Below are positions 15,436-21,764 of a DNA stretch of 21,764 nt, in pieces. Source of the DNA: VMDJ01 sp965659945. GTDB taxonomy: Bacteria; Pseudomonadota; Gammaproteobacteria; Chromatiales; Chromatiaceae. The position numbers and the translations under genes are program-made. How positions within the stretch are numbered: position 1 is the first letter of the stretch; every line of letters begins with the position of its first letter. The DNA lies in the NCBI GenBank assembly GCA_965659945.1, contig CBFHYJ010000026.1, positions 1-21,764 on the forward strand, in the 5' to 3' direction. The notes under the pieces are model-generated. The model ran no database searches, was not told where the DNA came from, and was given only the letters and a program-made list of their open reading frames with translations.

Positions 15436-16038
15436 TTAAAACGGCCACCACCAAGGCGAGCCTAGATTGTCTTCGCAGCGTTTTAACTGTTCACTGTAGC
15501 GCTTAGCGTTAGCCTCAACCTTTCTGGCCACCCCTATCAACCACTTTTTCTTGTTGTAGGTTTTACGCTTCCAGCCACCGTGACCTTCGTGGTACGCCAA
15601 ATATTGGTTATACGCATCCCATTTAGAGATACCCAAGGTCTTTTGCGACACCGTGCTGTACCAACCCATAAAGTCGACTGCATCAGCATAATCATCACGA
15701 TCGGCGCCCCAGTTGCCGGTTTTGCTCTTATACCAGTCCCAGGTGTCATCTTTAACCTGCGCATAGCCATAGGCACTCGATACGCGCCACCACATCGGAA
15801 TTCCTAAGAAGGTATCGCGCGGCGGCGCAGCATCGTGCTTAAAGCTCGACTCTTGACGCATGATGGCCAGCTGCACATGCAATGGCAGACCGTATTTCTT
15901 TTGCGCATCTTTAGAGGCGTCATACCAATCTGGCTTTTCTTCAAAAATTCGGCAGGCATTCTCTTGGTTCGATGGCGGCGTCGTGCTGCAACTTGCCAAT
16001 AAAAGCGCAAACAGCCCGGTAATCAGTAACTTCATCAT
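15436..16038 (-). CDS. lytic-transglycosylase-like (SLT) lipoprotein
   Basis: A 200-residue envelope protein. A lipoprotein signal with lipobox LLASC (C17) predicts acylation and membrane anchoring. The SLT-type transglycosylase fold follows, with the catalytic-type Glu E63 in MRQESSF, then SSAYGYAQV and a late YLAYHEGHGG segment, the usual family order. Such enzymes cleave peptidoglycan between MurNAc and GlcNAc. The closest type appears to be the stand-alone SLT proteins of about 200 residues rather than Slt70 or MltC. Two adjacent ATG codons (16038 and 16035) could serve as start. It has no functional link to the formate dehydrogenase genes. Confidence 0.85.
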   Translation of the reverse strand: MMKLLITGLFALLLASCSTTPPSNQENACRIFEEKPDWYDASKDAQKKYGLPLHVQLAIMRQESSFKHDAAPPRDTFLGIPMWWRVSSAYGYAQVKDDTWDWYKSKTGNWGADRDDYADAVDFMGWYSTVSQKTLGISKWDAYNQYLAYHEGHGGWKRKTYNKKKWLIGVARKVEANAKRYSEQLKRCEDNLGSPWWWPF

Positions 16039-16085
16039 CTGATTTTAACAATCAACCAAGGGAAATAACGAGCCAAAACCCACAA

Positions 16086-16118
16086 ACAAAAAAGCCGTGC
16101 TCAATGAGCACGGCTTTT
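16086..16118 (-). terminator. terminator of the cold-shock gene, probably bidirectional
   Basis: The stem GCCGTGCTC (16094-16102) / GAGCACGGC (16106-16114) has a 3-base loop and is flanked by A-rich sequence on the left and four T on the right. On the minus strand the stem is followed by TTTTTTGTTTG, a standard terminator tail for the cold-shock gene. Confidence 0.88.
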
Positions 16119-16136
16119 ACGCTAAACAGCGGCGGC

Positions 16137-16340
16137 TTATGCCAACGACAAGTTAGTCGCTGCCTGCTTGCCACGCTCTTCAGTGATCTCGAAGTTAACG
16201 ACTTGATTGTCGACCAACTTATCGATGCCAGAACGCTGCAGCGCAGAGATGTGAACAAACACATCCTTAGAGCCATCATTAGGAGCGATAAAACCAAAAC
16301 CTTTGGTCATATCGAAGAATTTTACTTTACCAGTAATCAT
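16137..16340 (-). CDS. cold-shock protein, CspA family
   Basis: A 67-residue single cold-shock domain that binds single-stranded RNA and DNA. RNP1 (KGFGFI) and RNP2 (VFVHIS) are intact, and GKVKFFD begins the domain. The ATG at 16340-16338 (MITGKVKFF) gives the canonical length; an upstream in-frame ATG at 16373 would add 11 residues not seen in the family, so I reject it. A GGA lies 8 bases ahead. The sequence cannot tell whether it is cold-induced or constitutive. A strong terminator follows. Confidence 0.95.
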   Translation of the reverse strand: MITGKVKFFDMTKGFGFIAPNDGSKDVFVHISALQRSGIDKLVDNQVVNFEITEERGKQAATNLSLA

Positions 16341-16530
16341 AAATTTATCCGTATAAAACGTATTTTTCGGCACACGAAATGCGCACCGTTCTAAACGTAA
16401 TCAAGAAATCAACAAGCTGAGAGAGTGCGAAACGCACGGAAACAGGCGGGACTCAAAAATTAACCCGTTTATTAGAGCACAGAGAACTAGCGGTTCACAA
16501 ATAAAGAATTCAGTCTTAGCGACTATAAAA

Positions 16531-16586
16531 GCCAGATATGACAACGCCTTACCGAAGCAAGGCGTTATACATGCTTGGTAGCGGGG
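16531..16586. repeat. direct repeat copy 1, ending in tRNA-fMet 3' end fragment
   Basis: A 56-bp segment identical to 18383-18438 except at two bases. The last 11 bases (16576-16586) equal the 3' end of the tRNA-fMet gene including CCA, but no tRNA body follows. It contains the hairpin 16543-16566; on the minus strand the loop is TTCG. Together with the second copy it brackets the glutamate-synthase-like gene, as attachment-site duplications do. Confidence 0.85.
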
Positions 16587-16719
16587 AGCATCAAGTGCCT
16601 AATCAGACAAATAAAGATCCTATTTCATCAAACCAGCTTTGACAGTAATTAATTGCTGCAGCGGCAGAATTTCAGTCAATTCTTTCATTTTTCGCAAAAC
16701 TCCGATGACTTTTTTAATA

Positions 16720-16751
16720 AACCTAACTAAGGTTAATAAAGTCTAACTAGG
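16720..16751. repeat. short repeats before the glutamate-synthase-like gene
   Basis: CTAACTAAGG (16723-16732) and CTAACTAGG (16743-16751) are spaced 20 bases apart. The first is centred in the inverted repeat AACCTAACTAAGGTT (16720-16734). The last copy overlaps the ribosome binding site. The sequence fits an operator for a dimeric repressor, but this is a guess. Confidence 0.4.
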
Positions 16752-16759
16752 GAGTTGGC

Positions 16760-18376
16760 ATGATTAGAGATTTCTTATGGGGTCGTTACACCCTTCTCTC
16801 AGCATCAATAATCATCGGCATTCACGCATCAGCAAAATTAATTACAAGCCCTTCCCCTTTGTGGGCTATAACCGGTTTTATATTTTTAAGCTTTTCTGCC
16901 CTTGGCGTTGTTGACTTGTTCAACAAACAACACCCTGTAAGGCAGAACTACCCTTTATTAGGAAGATTACGTTACTTTTTTGAGAGCATCAGACCTGAAT
17001 TGCGGCAATACTTTTGGGAGGATGATGACGACGAACTTCCCTATTCTCGTAATCAGCGCGCGCTGATCTATCAACGATCAAAAAACTTTACCGCCACTCG
17101 GCCATTTGGATCCATAAGAGGATTTTACAAAGACGGACACTCATGGCTTGCCTCATCCTTATGCCCAATAGATATTGAGAACAAAGATTTTAGATTCAAT
17201 GTAGGCAAGGGCAAAAATGCCTATGGCATGTCTTTTTTAAATATCTCCGGCATGTCCTTTGGCGCCCTATCCCCCACAGCCATCACATCACTTAGCAAAG
17301 GTGCAAAACTCGGTAACTTTGCGCTTAACACTGGTGAGGGCTCGTTATCCAAATATCATGAATTAGGTGGCGGCGATCTCGTATGGCAAATATCAACGGG
17401 CTATTTTGGCTGCCGCACACCTGAAGGACGATTTTCCGATGAGTTATTTCAAGAGAAGGCCAGCCTACCTTCAGTAAAAATGATCGAAATTAAGCTTAGC
17501 CAAGGTGCGAAACCTGGGCATGGCGGTATGCTCTTGGCACCCAAGGTGACGGCAGAAATAGCAGCGACTAGAGGTATAGAGATTGGCAAGGATTGCATCT
17601 CGCCCGCGAAACATTCTGAATTCTCCACACCAAATGAATTACTTGATTTTGTTACTCACCTTCGAAAGTTAAGCGATGAAAAACCCATCGGGATTAAACT
17701 GTGTGTTGGCCACCCCTGGGAGCTAATCGCTTTAATTAAAGCCATGTATATGCGTGAGCTATACGTGGACTTTATTACCGTAGATGGCGCGGAAGGTGGC
17801 ACAGGCGCAGCTCCTGTTGAATTTGTTGACCACCTTGGCACACCGCTTAGGGATGCTGTTGTTTTTGTTGATAATACTTTAAGAGCTGCTGGTTTAAGAG
17901 GAAAAATACACATTGGCGCGTCAGGTAAATTAGTCAGCGCCTGGGACATGATTCGCCTATCAGCCATTGGGGCTGATTGGATCAATATGGCTCGTCCTTT
18001 TATGTTCTCTCTTGGATGTATACAAGCTAGAGATTGTTCTTCTGGCAACTGCCCTACCGGCATCACAACAATGAATCCAAAAAGATACAACGCACTTGAT
18101 GTTGAATCACGCGCAAAACGGGTTGCCAATTTCCACCACAACTCATTAGAAGCCGTTGCCGAAATGCTAGGTGCAGCTGGGATAGATCATCCATTGAAGT
18201 TAAATCGTAGCCATGTAGCAAGACGACTCTCTAGCAGCGAAATAAAACTAGCCGATGATGTTTATCCAAAAGTTACCAATAACGCGCTTAATAACAATGG
18301 CATCATTGAAGATGTAAGAATCTTAAAATATTGGGATGTGGTGTCTGGCGACAGCTTTGAAATTAGTAGCTCATAA
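16760..18376 (+). CDS. membrane-anchored glutamate synthase-like FMN/Fe-S protein
   Basis: A 538-residue protein with two N-terminal membrane helices (about residues 8-25 and 32-52), then a full glutamate-synthase-type FMN barrel. Visible are NISGMSFGALSPTAI, NTGEGSLSKYH, GAKPGHGGML, VDGAEGGTGAAP and IGASGKLVSAWD. The Fe-S ligands C420-x5-C426-x4-C431 match the 3Fe-4S motif of GltB. The glutaminase domain of GltB is absent and no partner gene is adjacent, so it is probably not an ordinary glutamate synthase; stand-alone members of this family have no settled reaction that I know. AGGGAG stands 6 bases before the ATG. The gene is the only content between 56-bp direct repeats that end in tRNA-fMet 3' sequence, and it points against the flanking genes. 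Confidence 0.9.
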   Translation: MIRDFLWGRYTLLSASIIIGIHASAKLITSPSPLWAITGFIFLSFSALGVVDLFNKQHPVRQNYPLLGRLRYFFESIRPELRQYFWEDDDDELPYSRNQRALIYQRSKNFTATRPFGSIRGFYKDGHSWLASSLCPIDIENKDFRFNVGKGKNAYGMSFLNISGMSFGALSPTAITSLSKGAKLGNFALNTGEGSLSKYHELGGGDLVWQISTGYFGCRTPEGRFSDELFQEKASLPSVKMIEIKLSQGAKPGHGGMLLAPKVTAEIAATRGIEIGKDCISPAKHSEFSTPNELLDFVTHLRKLSDEKPIGIKLCVGHPWELIALIKAMYMRELYVDFITVDGAEGGTGAAPVEFVDHLGTPLRDAVVFVDNTLRAAGLRGKIHIGASGKLVSAWDMIRLSAIGADWINMARPFMFSLGCIQARDCSSGNCPTGITTMNPKRYNALDVESRAKRVANFHHNSLEAVAEMLGAAGIDHPLKLNRSHVARRLSSSEIKLADDVYPKVTNNALNNNGIIEDVRILKYWDVVSGDSFEISSS

Positions 18377-18382
18377 GGGTGC

Positions 18383-18504
<122 letters not shown>

Positions 18505-18561
18505 TCTGACTAGGCTGCGCATTATACATATAACCTTTTTCTAATCAAGCTTTGGCTAGAG

Positions 18562-20127
18562 CTATTCGTCAACTTCCCCGTCCCACTCAATTCGGTAAAG
18601 ATCGCGCCTGCGGTCCAGGTAGTTCCTCACCGAACCCTCGTTTTGCAGCTCTTGTAGCTTATTCAGATCGACATCAACGATAAGCGTCATTTCGGTATTT
18701 GGGGTGGTTTCAGCCATGATCGCATCGTGCGGGAAGGCAAAGTCGGATGGCGAAAACACCGCACTCTGACCGTACTGAATATCCACGCTATCAACCTGCG
18801 GCATATTACCAACGCTACCCGAAATAGCGACATAGCATTCATTCTCAATAGCCCTCGCCTGCGCACAACGACGAACGCGTAAATAGCCGTTTTTGGTGTC
18901 CGTCCAGAAAGGCACGATCAAAATCTGCATCTCATGTTCAGAGAGCAATCTTGAGAGCTCAGGGAATTCAACGTCATAACAAATCAGCACACCAACACGA
19001 CCGAAATCGGTCTTGAAGAGATGCAGTTTATTACCGCCCTGCATAATCCACGCTTTTTTCTCGTGCGGTGTTGGGTGAAGCTTGCGCTGCTCTTCGATCT
19101 GACCGTTACGCTTACACATGTAGGCAATGTTGTAGAGCTCATCATCGGCTTCATCAATCACCGGCATTGAACCAATCACCACGTTAATGTTGTAGCTGAC
19201 TGAGAGCTTTGACACGGCCTCAACAATGGTGGAGGTATAACCGGCAAGGTAACGAATCGCATCTACCGATGTCTTATGCTCTTCCAGACCCATCAATGGT
19301 GCATTAAAAAACTCGGGGAAGATCGCCACGTCACAACGATAATCAGACAAAGCATCGATGAAATATTCTACCTGTTGCAGCAAATCATCAATGCTATTGA
19401 GCCTGCGCATTTTCCATTGCACACAGCCCAATCGTGCAGTGGTCTTTTGTGCACCGAAAAGTTTTGCTTTGGATGGGTCGTAGTAAATATTCGGCCACTC
19501 TAACAAGGTGGCAAAACCTTTAGATTCTTTATCCTCTGGCAGGTAGCCGGTGAGCACCTGTTTAACGTCAAAATCATTACTCAACTGGAAAGTCAAAATC
19601 GGGTCATAGAATTCTTTGCTCTTAACCTTTTTGATGTATTCCTGCGGAGACATGTCTTTTGCGTGTTGCTTGTAACCCGGGATACGACCACCCGCCACGA
19701 TGGCACGAAGGTTAAGGTTGGTACAAAGTTCTTTACGCGCTTCGTACAAACGGCGACCCAAACGCATATCGCGATAATCAGGATCCACAAAGACGTCAAC
19801 GCCATAGAGAACATCACCATTCGGATCATGCGTGGTGAGATAGGCGTCGCCTGTGATCTCATCGTAGGTATGGTTATCGCCAAACTTGTCGTAATCCACC
19901 ACAACAGCAAAAGCAGCTGCGACAACTTTGCCGTTGTCAGCGATACAGATCTGCCCTTCTTTAAAAACTTTAAGCATTGAGCGGAATTTCCGCTCAGGCC
20001 AACCACCACCCATGCCTGGGTAGACACGGTCCATGATGTTTTTTATATCTGCGTAGTCGTCTAGTTCTAGTCCACGCAGTTTTAACTGGTGCTCTAAACC
20101 ATCAGGCGTTGTGGTATCGGAAGTCAT
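18562..20127 (-). CDS. GNAT acetyltransferase / carbon-nitrogen hydrolase fusion
   Basis: A 521-residue two-domain protein. Residues about 10-215 resemble a GNAT N-acetyltransferase (GVDVFVDPDYRDMRLGRRLYEARKEL is the acetyl-CoA binding region). Residues about 228-500 form a nitrilase-superfamily amidase with its triad: E272 in FPEFFNAP, K349 in RKLHP and C383 in LICYDVEFP. A known family has this fusion, but its substrate is not established. The ATG at 20127 fits the beginning of the GNAT domain. It lies between nuoN and tRNA-fMet, 131 bases after the nuoN stop on the same strand; that gap shows no clear terminator and may hold its promoter. Confidence 0.93.
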   Translation of the reverse strand: MTSDTTTPDGLEHQLKLRGLELDDYADIKNIMDRVYPGMGGGWPERKFRSMLKVFKEGQICIADNGKVVAAAFAVVVDYDKFGDNHTYDEITGDAYLTTHDPNGDVLYGVDVFVDPDYRDMRLGRRLYEARKELCTNLNLRAIVAGGRIPGYKQHAKDMSPQEYIKKVKSKEFYDPILTFQLSNDFDVKQVLTGYLPEDKESKGFATLLEWPNIYYDPSKAKLFGAQKTTARLGCVQWKMRRLNSIDDLLQQVEYFIDALSDYRCDVAIFPEFFNAPLMGLEEHKTSVDAIRYLAGYTSTIVEAVSKLSVSYNINVVIGSMPVIDEADDELYNIAYMCKRNGQIEEQRKLHPTPHEKKAWIMQGGNKLHLFKTDFGRVGVLICYDVEFPELSRLLSEHEMQILIVPFWTDTKNGYLRVRRCAQARAIENECYVAISGSVGNMPQVDSVDIQYGQSAVFSPSDFAFPHDAIMAETTPNTEMTLIVDVDLNKLQELQNEGSVRNYLDRRRDLYRIEWDGEVDE

Positions 20128-20258
20128 AACTCACCCTAAAAAGAGACATGCATATCTCATAGATTATGCGACCTAAAATCAGCTTCGGGTGAGATTTATT
20201 GCACTCGAACGAGGTCGGCGAGGTAGCGGCCTCTGCCAACCAAATTTGAGTGATTTAT

Positions 20259-21692
20259 TTAACCAAATGCAGCGCGGCAGACGGTGTACAACGCGGTGGG
20301 GAACATGCCCAAAACCAGCATCGAAATGCCGTTGATCGACATGGCAACATGCGAGTCCGCTGAGATCTCTAGCAGCTGATCATCAGCCGGCTTATCGAAG
20401 TACATCGTTTTGATGGCACGTAGGTAATAGAAAGCACCAATAACCGAGAAGAAGACCGCCACCAAGGCCAACCACACTAGATCAACGCGAATGATCGACT
20501 CCAGCACAAACCACTTAGCAAAGAAACCAACAGTTGGTGGAACACCTGCCATTGAGAATAGGATCAAGGCCATCATTGCCGCCAACCAGCCACTACGCTC
20601 ATTCAAGCCTTTAAGGTCATCGAGGTTTTCAGCATCAAAGCCACGTCGACTAATCATTGCCAACACACCGAAGCCACCAACTGCAGTGAGTGCATAGACC
20701 ACGGTATAGAATAACGCAGCACCATAACCATCATCGGTACCGGCGATGAAGCCTAAAAAGATAAAACCAACATGCGAGATGGTTGAGTAAGCCAACATTC
20801 GCTTAATGTTGTGCTGAGCAATGGCCACCAAGTTACCAATACCCAGAGAGATAACCGCCAGAATCATCAGCATTTCTTGCCACTGAGTGAACAAAGGCGC
20901 CAAACCATCGACAAGCAAGCGCAGTGTCAGTGCAAATGCGGCAATTTTTGGCGCACTACCTAACAGCATTGTGACGGCCGTAGGGGCACCGTGATACACA
21001 TCAGGCACCCACATATGGAATGGCACAGCACCGAACTTAAAGCCAACACCCATAATGATGAATACCAGGCCAAACACAAGAATATCTTCTTGAATATTAC
21101 CCTTCACGATCGCGGCACTGACCTCGGCAAATGAGAGTGAACCGGTCGCACCATAGAACAGCGAAATACCATAAAGAAGCAAGCCAGACGCCAACGCACC
21201 CAGCACAAAATACTTCATCGCTGCTTCCGCGCCGCCCATCGAATCGCGGTTAAATGCTACCAATGCGTACATCGAAAGTGCCAGTAGCTCTAAACCAAGG
21301 TAGATAGTGATGAAGTTATAGGCGGACGACATGATCATCATGCCCAACACCGAGAACAAAGCTAGCGTGTAGTACTCACCACGATAGATGCCTTGCTGCA
21401 CTAGGTAATCTTTGGCATAGATCATGGCAAAGCCAGTCACCGTCAAGATACCCATCTTCATCACGTCCGCGACTGCATCCCGCACAAAACTTCCCTCAAA
21501 GCTCACAACCGGCTCACCGGCGGTCGCAATGATGGTCGCCCCTGTCACAATCAAAGCCACTAAGCTCAGGGCATAGGTTACTAAGCGAGTGCGCTCAGTA
21601 AGGAAAAGATCCACGATCAATACAACACAAGCGGCCACGAGCATAACTATCTCGGGCATCACTGGGATAAAGGTGCTCATTTCAAATTGCAT
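20259..21692 (-). CDS. nuoN: NADH-quinone oxidoreductase subunit N
   Basis: A 477-residue, highly hydrophobic antiporter-like subunit of the complex I membrane arm, with about 14 predicted helices, involved in proton translocation. Family segments include YLGLELLALSMYALVAFNRD (with the conserved Glu), AAMKYFVLGALASGLLLYG, GVGFKFGAVPFHMWVPDVYHGAPT (conserved Lys and His) and RMLAYSTISHVGFIFLG. The length is as expected. The ATG at 21692 has GGTG about 9 bases upstream; a second in-frame ATG at 21680 lacks one. It follows nuoM by 19 bases and is the last nuo gene, as in most nuo operons. Confidence 0.97.
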   Translation of the reverse strand: MQFEMSTFIPVMPEIVMLVAACVVLIVDLFLTERTRLVTYALSLVALIVTGATIIATAGEPVVSFEGSFVRDAVADVMKMGILTVTGFAMIYAKDYLVQQGIYRGEYYTLALFSVLGMMIMSSAYNFITIYLGLELLALSMYALVAFNRDSMGGAEAAMKYFVLGALASGLLLYGISLFYGATGSLSFAEVSAAIVKGNIQEDILVFGLVFIIMGVGFKFGAVPFHMWVPDVYHGAPTAVTMLLGSAPKIAAFALTLRLLVDGLAPLFTQWQEMLMILAVISLGIGNLVAIAQHNIKRMLAYSTISHVGFIFLGFIAGTDDGYGAALFYTVVYALTAVGGFGVLAMISRRGFDAENLDDLKGLNERSGWLAAMMALILFSMAGVPPTVGFFAKWFVLESIIRVDLVWLALVAVFFSVIGAFYYLRAIKTMYFDKPADDQLLEISADSHVAMSINGISMLVLGMFPTALYTVCRAAFG

Positions 21693-21711
21693 AATGTTTC
21701 ACCACAAGCCT

Positions 21712-21764
21712 TTAGAGCTTGCTTACTCCAATATGTTGAACCAAGTTATGGATAGACGCATCCA
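21712..21764 (-). CDS. nuoM: NADH-quinone oxidoreductase subunit M, last 16 codons
   Basis: Only the C-terminal end lies in the window: an open frame reading DASIHNLVQHIGVSKL and then TAA at 21714-21712. Position just ahead of nuoN on the same strand makes nuoM the natural identity; the fragment itself is too short to prove it. Confidence 0.72.
   Translation of the reverse strand, partial: DASIHNLVQHIGVSKL

Larger units (their letters stand above)
16341..16759. other. intergenic region: csp leader, repeat copy, gltB-like promoter region
   Basis: No gene is seen in these 419 bases. The left part should hold the promoter and leader of the minus-strand cold-shock gene, including a small hairpin GTGCG-AAA-CGCAC (16425-16437). 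The centre holds the first copy of a 56-bp repeat (16531-16586). The right part leads to the plus-strand flavoprotein gene and has CTAACTA-type repeats at 16720-16751 just before AGGGAG and the ATG. Confidence 0.6.

Noticed and set aside
16639..16670. TTGACA at 16639 as -35 of the flavoprotein promoter
   Set aside because: No acceptable -10 hexamer lies at 16-18 bases; the nearest AT-rich hexamer is 20 bases away.
17656..18141. 161-codon minus-strand frame inside the glutamate-synthase-like gene
   Set aside because: It is fully antisense to conserved FMN-barrel and Fe-S sequence, with no family resemblance.

Overview
The window reads as a chromosomal segment of a gammaproteobacterium. The evidence is a nuoM-nuoN end next to an initiator tRNA, a Tat-exported three-subunit formate dehydrogenase with its usual accessory genes (TorD-type chaperone, DUF3305, DUF3306), and -24/-12 promoters. 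The genus cannot be fixed from the sequence alone.

Layout. (1) Positions 1-9027, all on the minus strand, hold an accessory operon (DUF3305, DUF3306, a polyferredoxin, a TorD-like chaperone; 9027 down to 5708). It is followed by the structural operon (small Tat protein FdhX-like, catalytic FdhA, Fe-S FdhB, cytochrome b FdhC; 5438 down to 585), a terminator, a MoaD/ThiS-like protein and a gene cut by the window edge. (2) Positions 9318-12190 on the plus strand hold moaA, fdhD and a helix-turn-helix/PBP-like regulator. (3) An NtrC-type sigma-54 activator on the minus strand (12198-13622) is divergent from mobA-mobB (plus, 13915-15089); mobB is broken by an in-frame amber codon. (4) A mixed stretch follows: a small secreted protein, a lytic-transglycosylase-like lipoprotein and a cold-shock protein. 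(5) A membrane-anchored glutamate-synthase-like flavoprotein (16760-18376) is bracketed by 56-bp direct repeats that carry the 3' end of tRNA-fMet. (6) Core genes follow: tRNA-fMet, a GNAT-nitrilase fusion, nuoN and the tail of nuoM.

How it works together. FdhABC would oxidise formate in the periplasm and pass electrons through Fe-S clusters and cytochrome b to quinone. MoaA, MobA, MobB and the MoaD-like protein serve molybdopterin synthesis, and FdhD sulfurates the cofactor. The main result is regulatory. Four good sigma-54 promoters lie ahead of fdhXABC, the DUF3305 operon, moaA-fdhD and mobA. A palindrome, TTGGnAC-N5-GTnCCAA, lies upstream of them. A perfect copy sits at the midpoint between the two divergent promoters at 9064-9281 (106 and 107 bp from the -12 elements), and two near copies lie between the activator gene and mobA. 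The activator itself has Gly where a receiver's phosphoacceptor Asp should be. I infer a self-contained sigma-54 formate dehydrogenase/molybdenum cofactor regulon with a non-phosphorylated activator.
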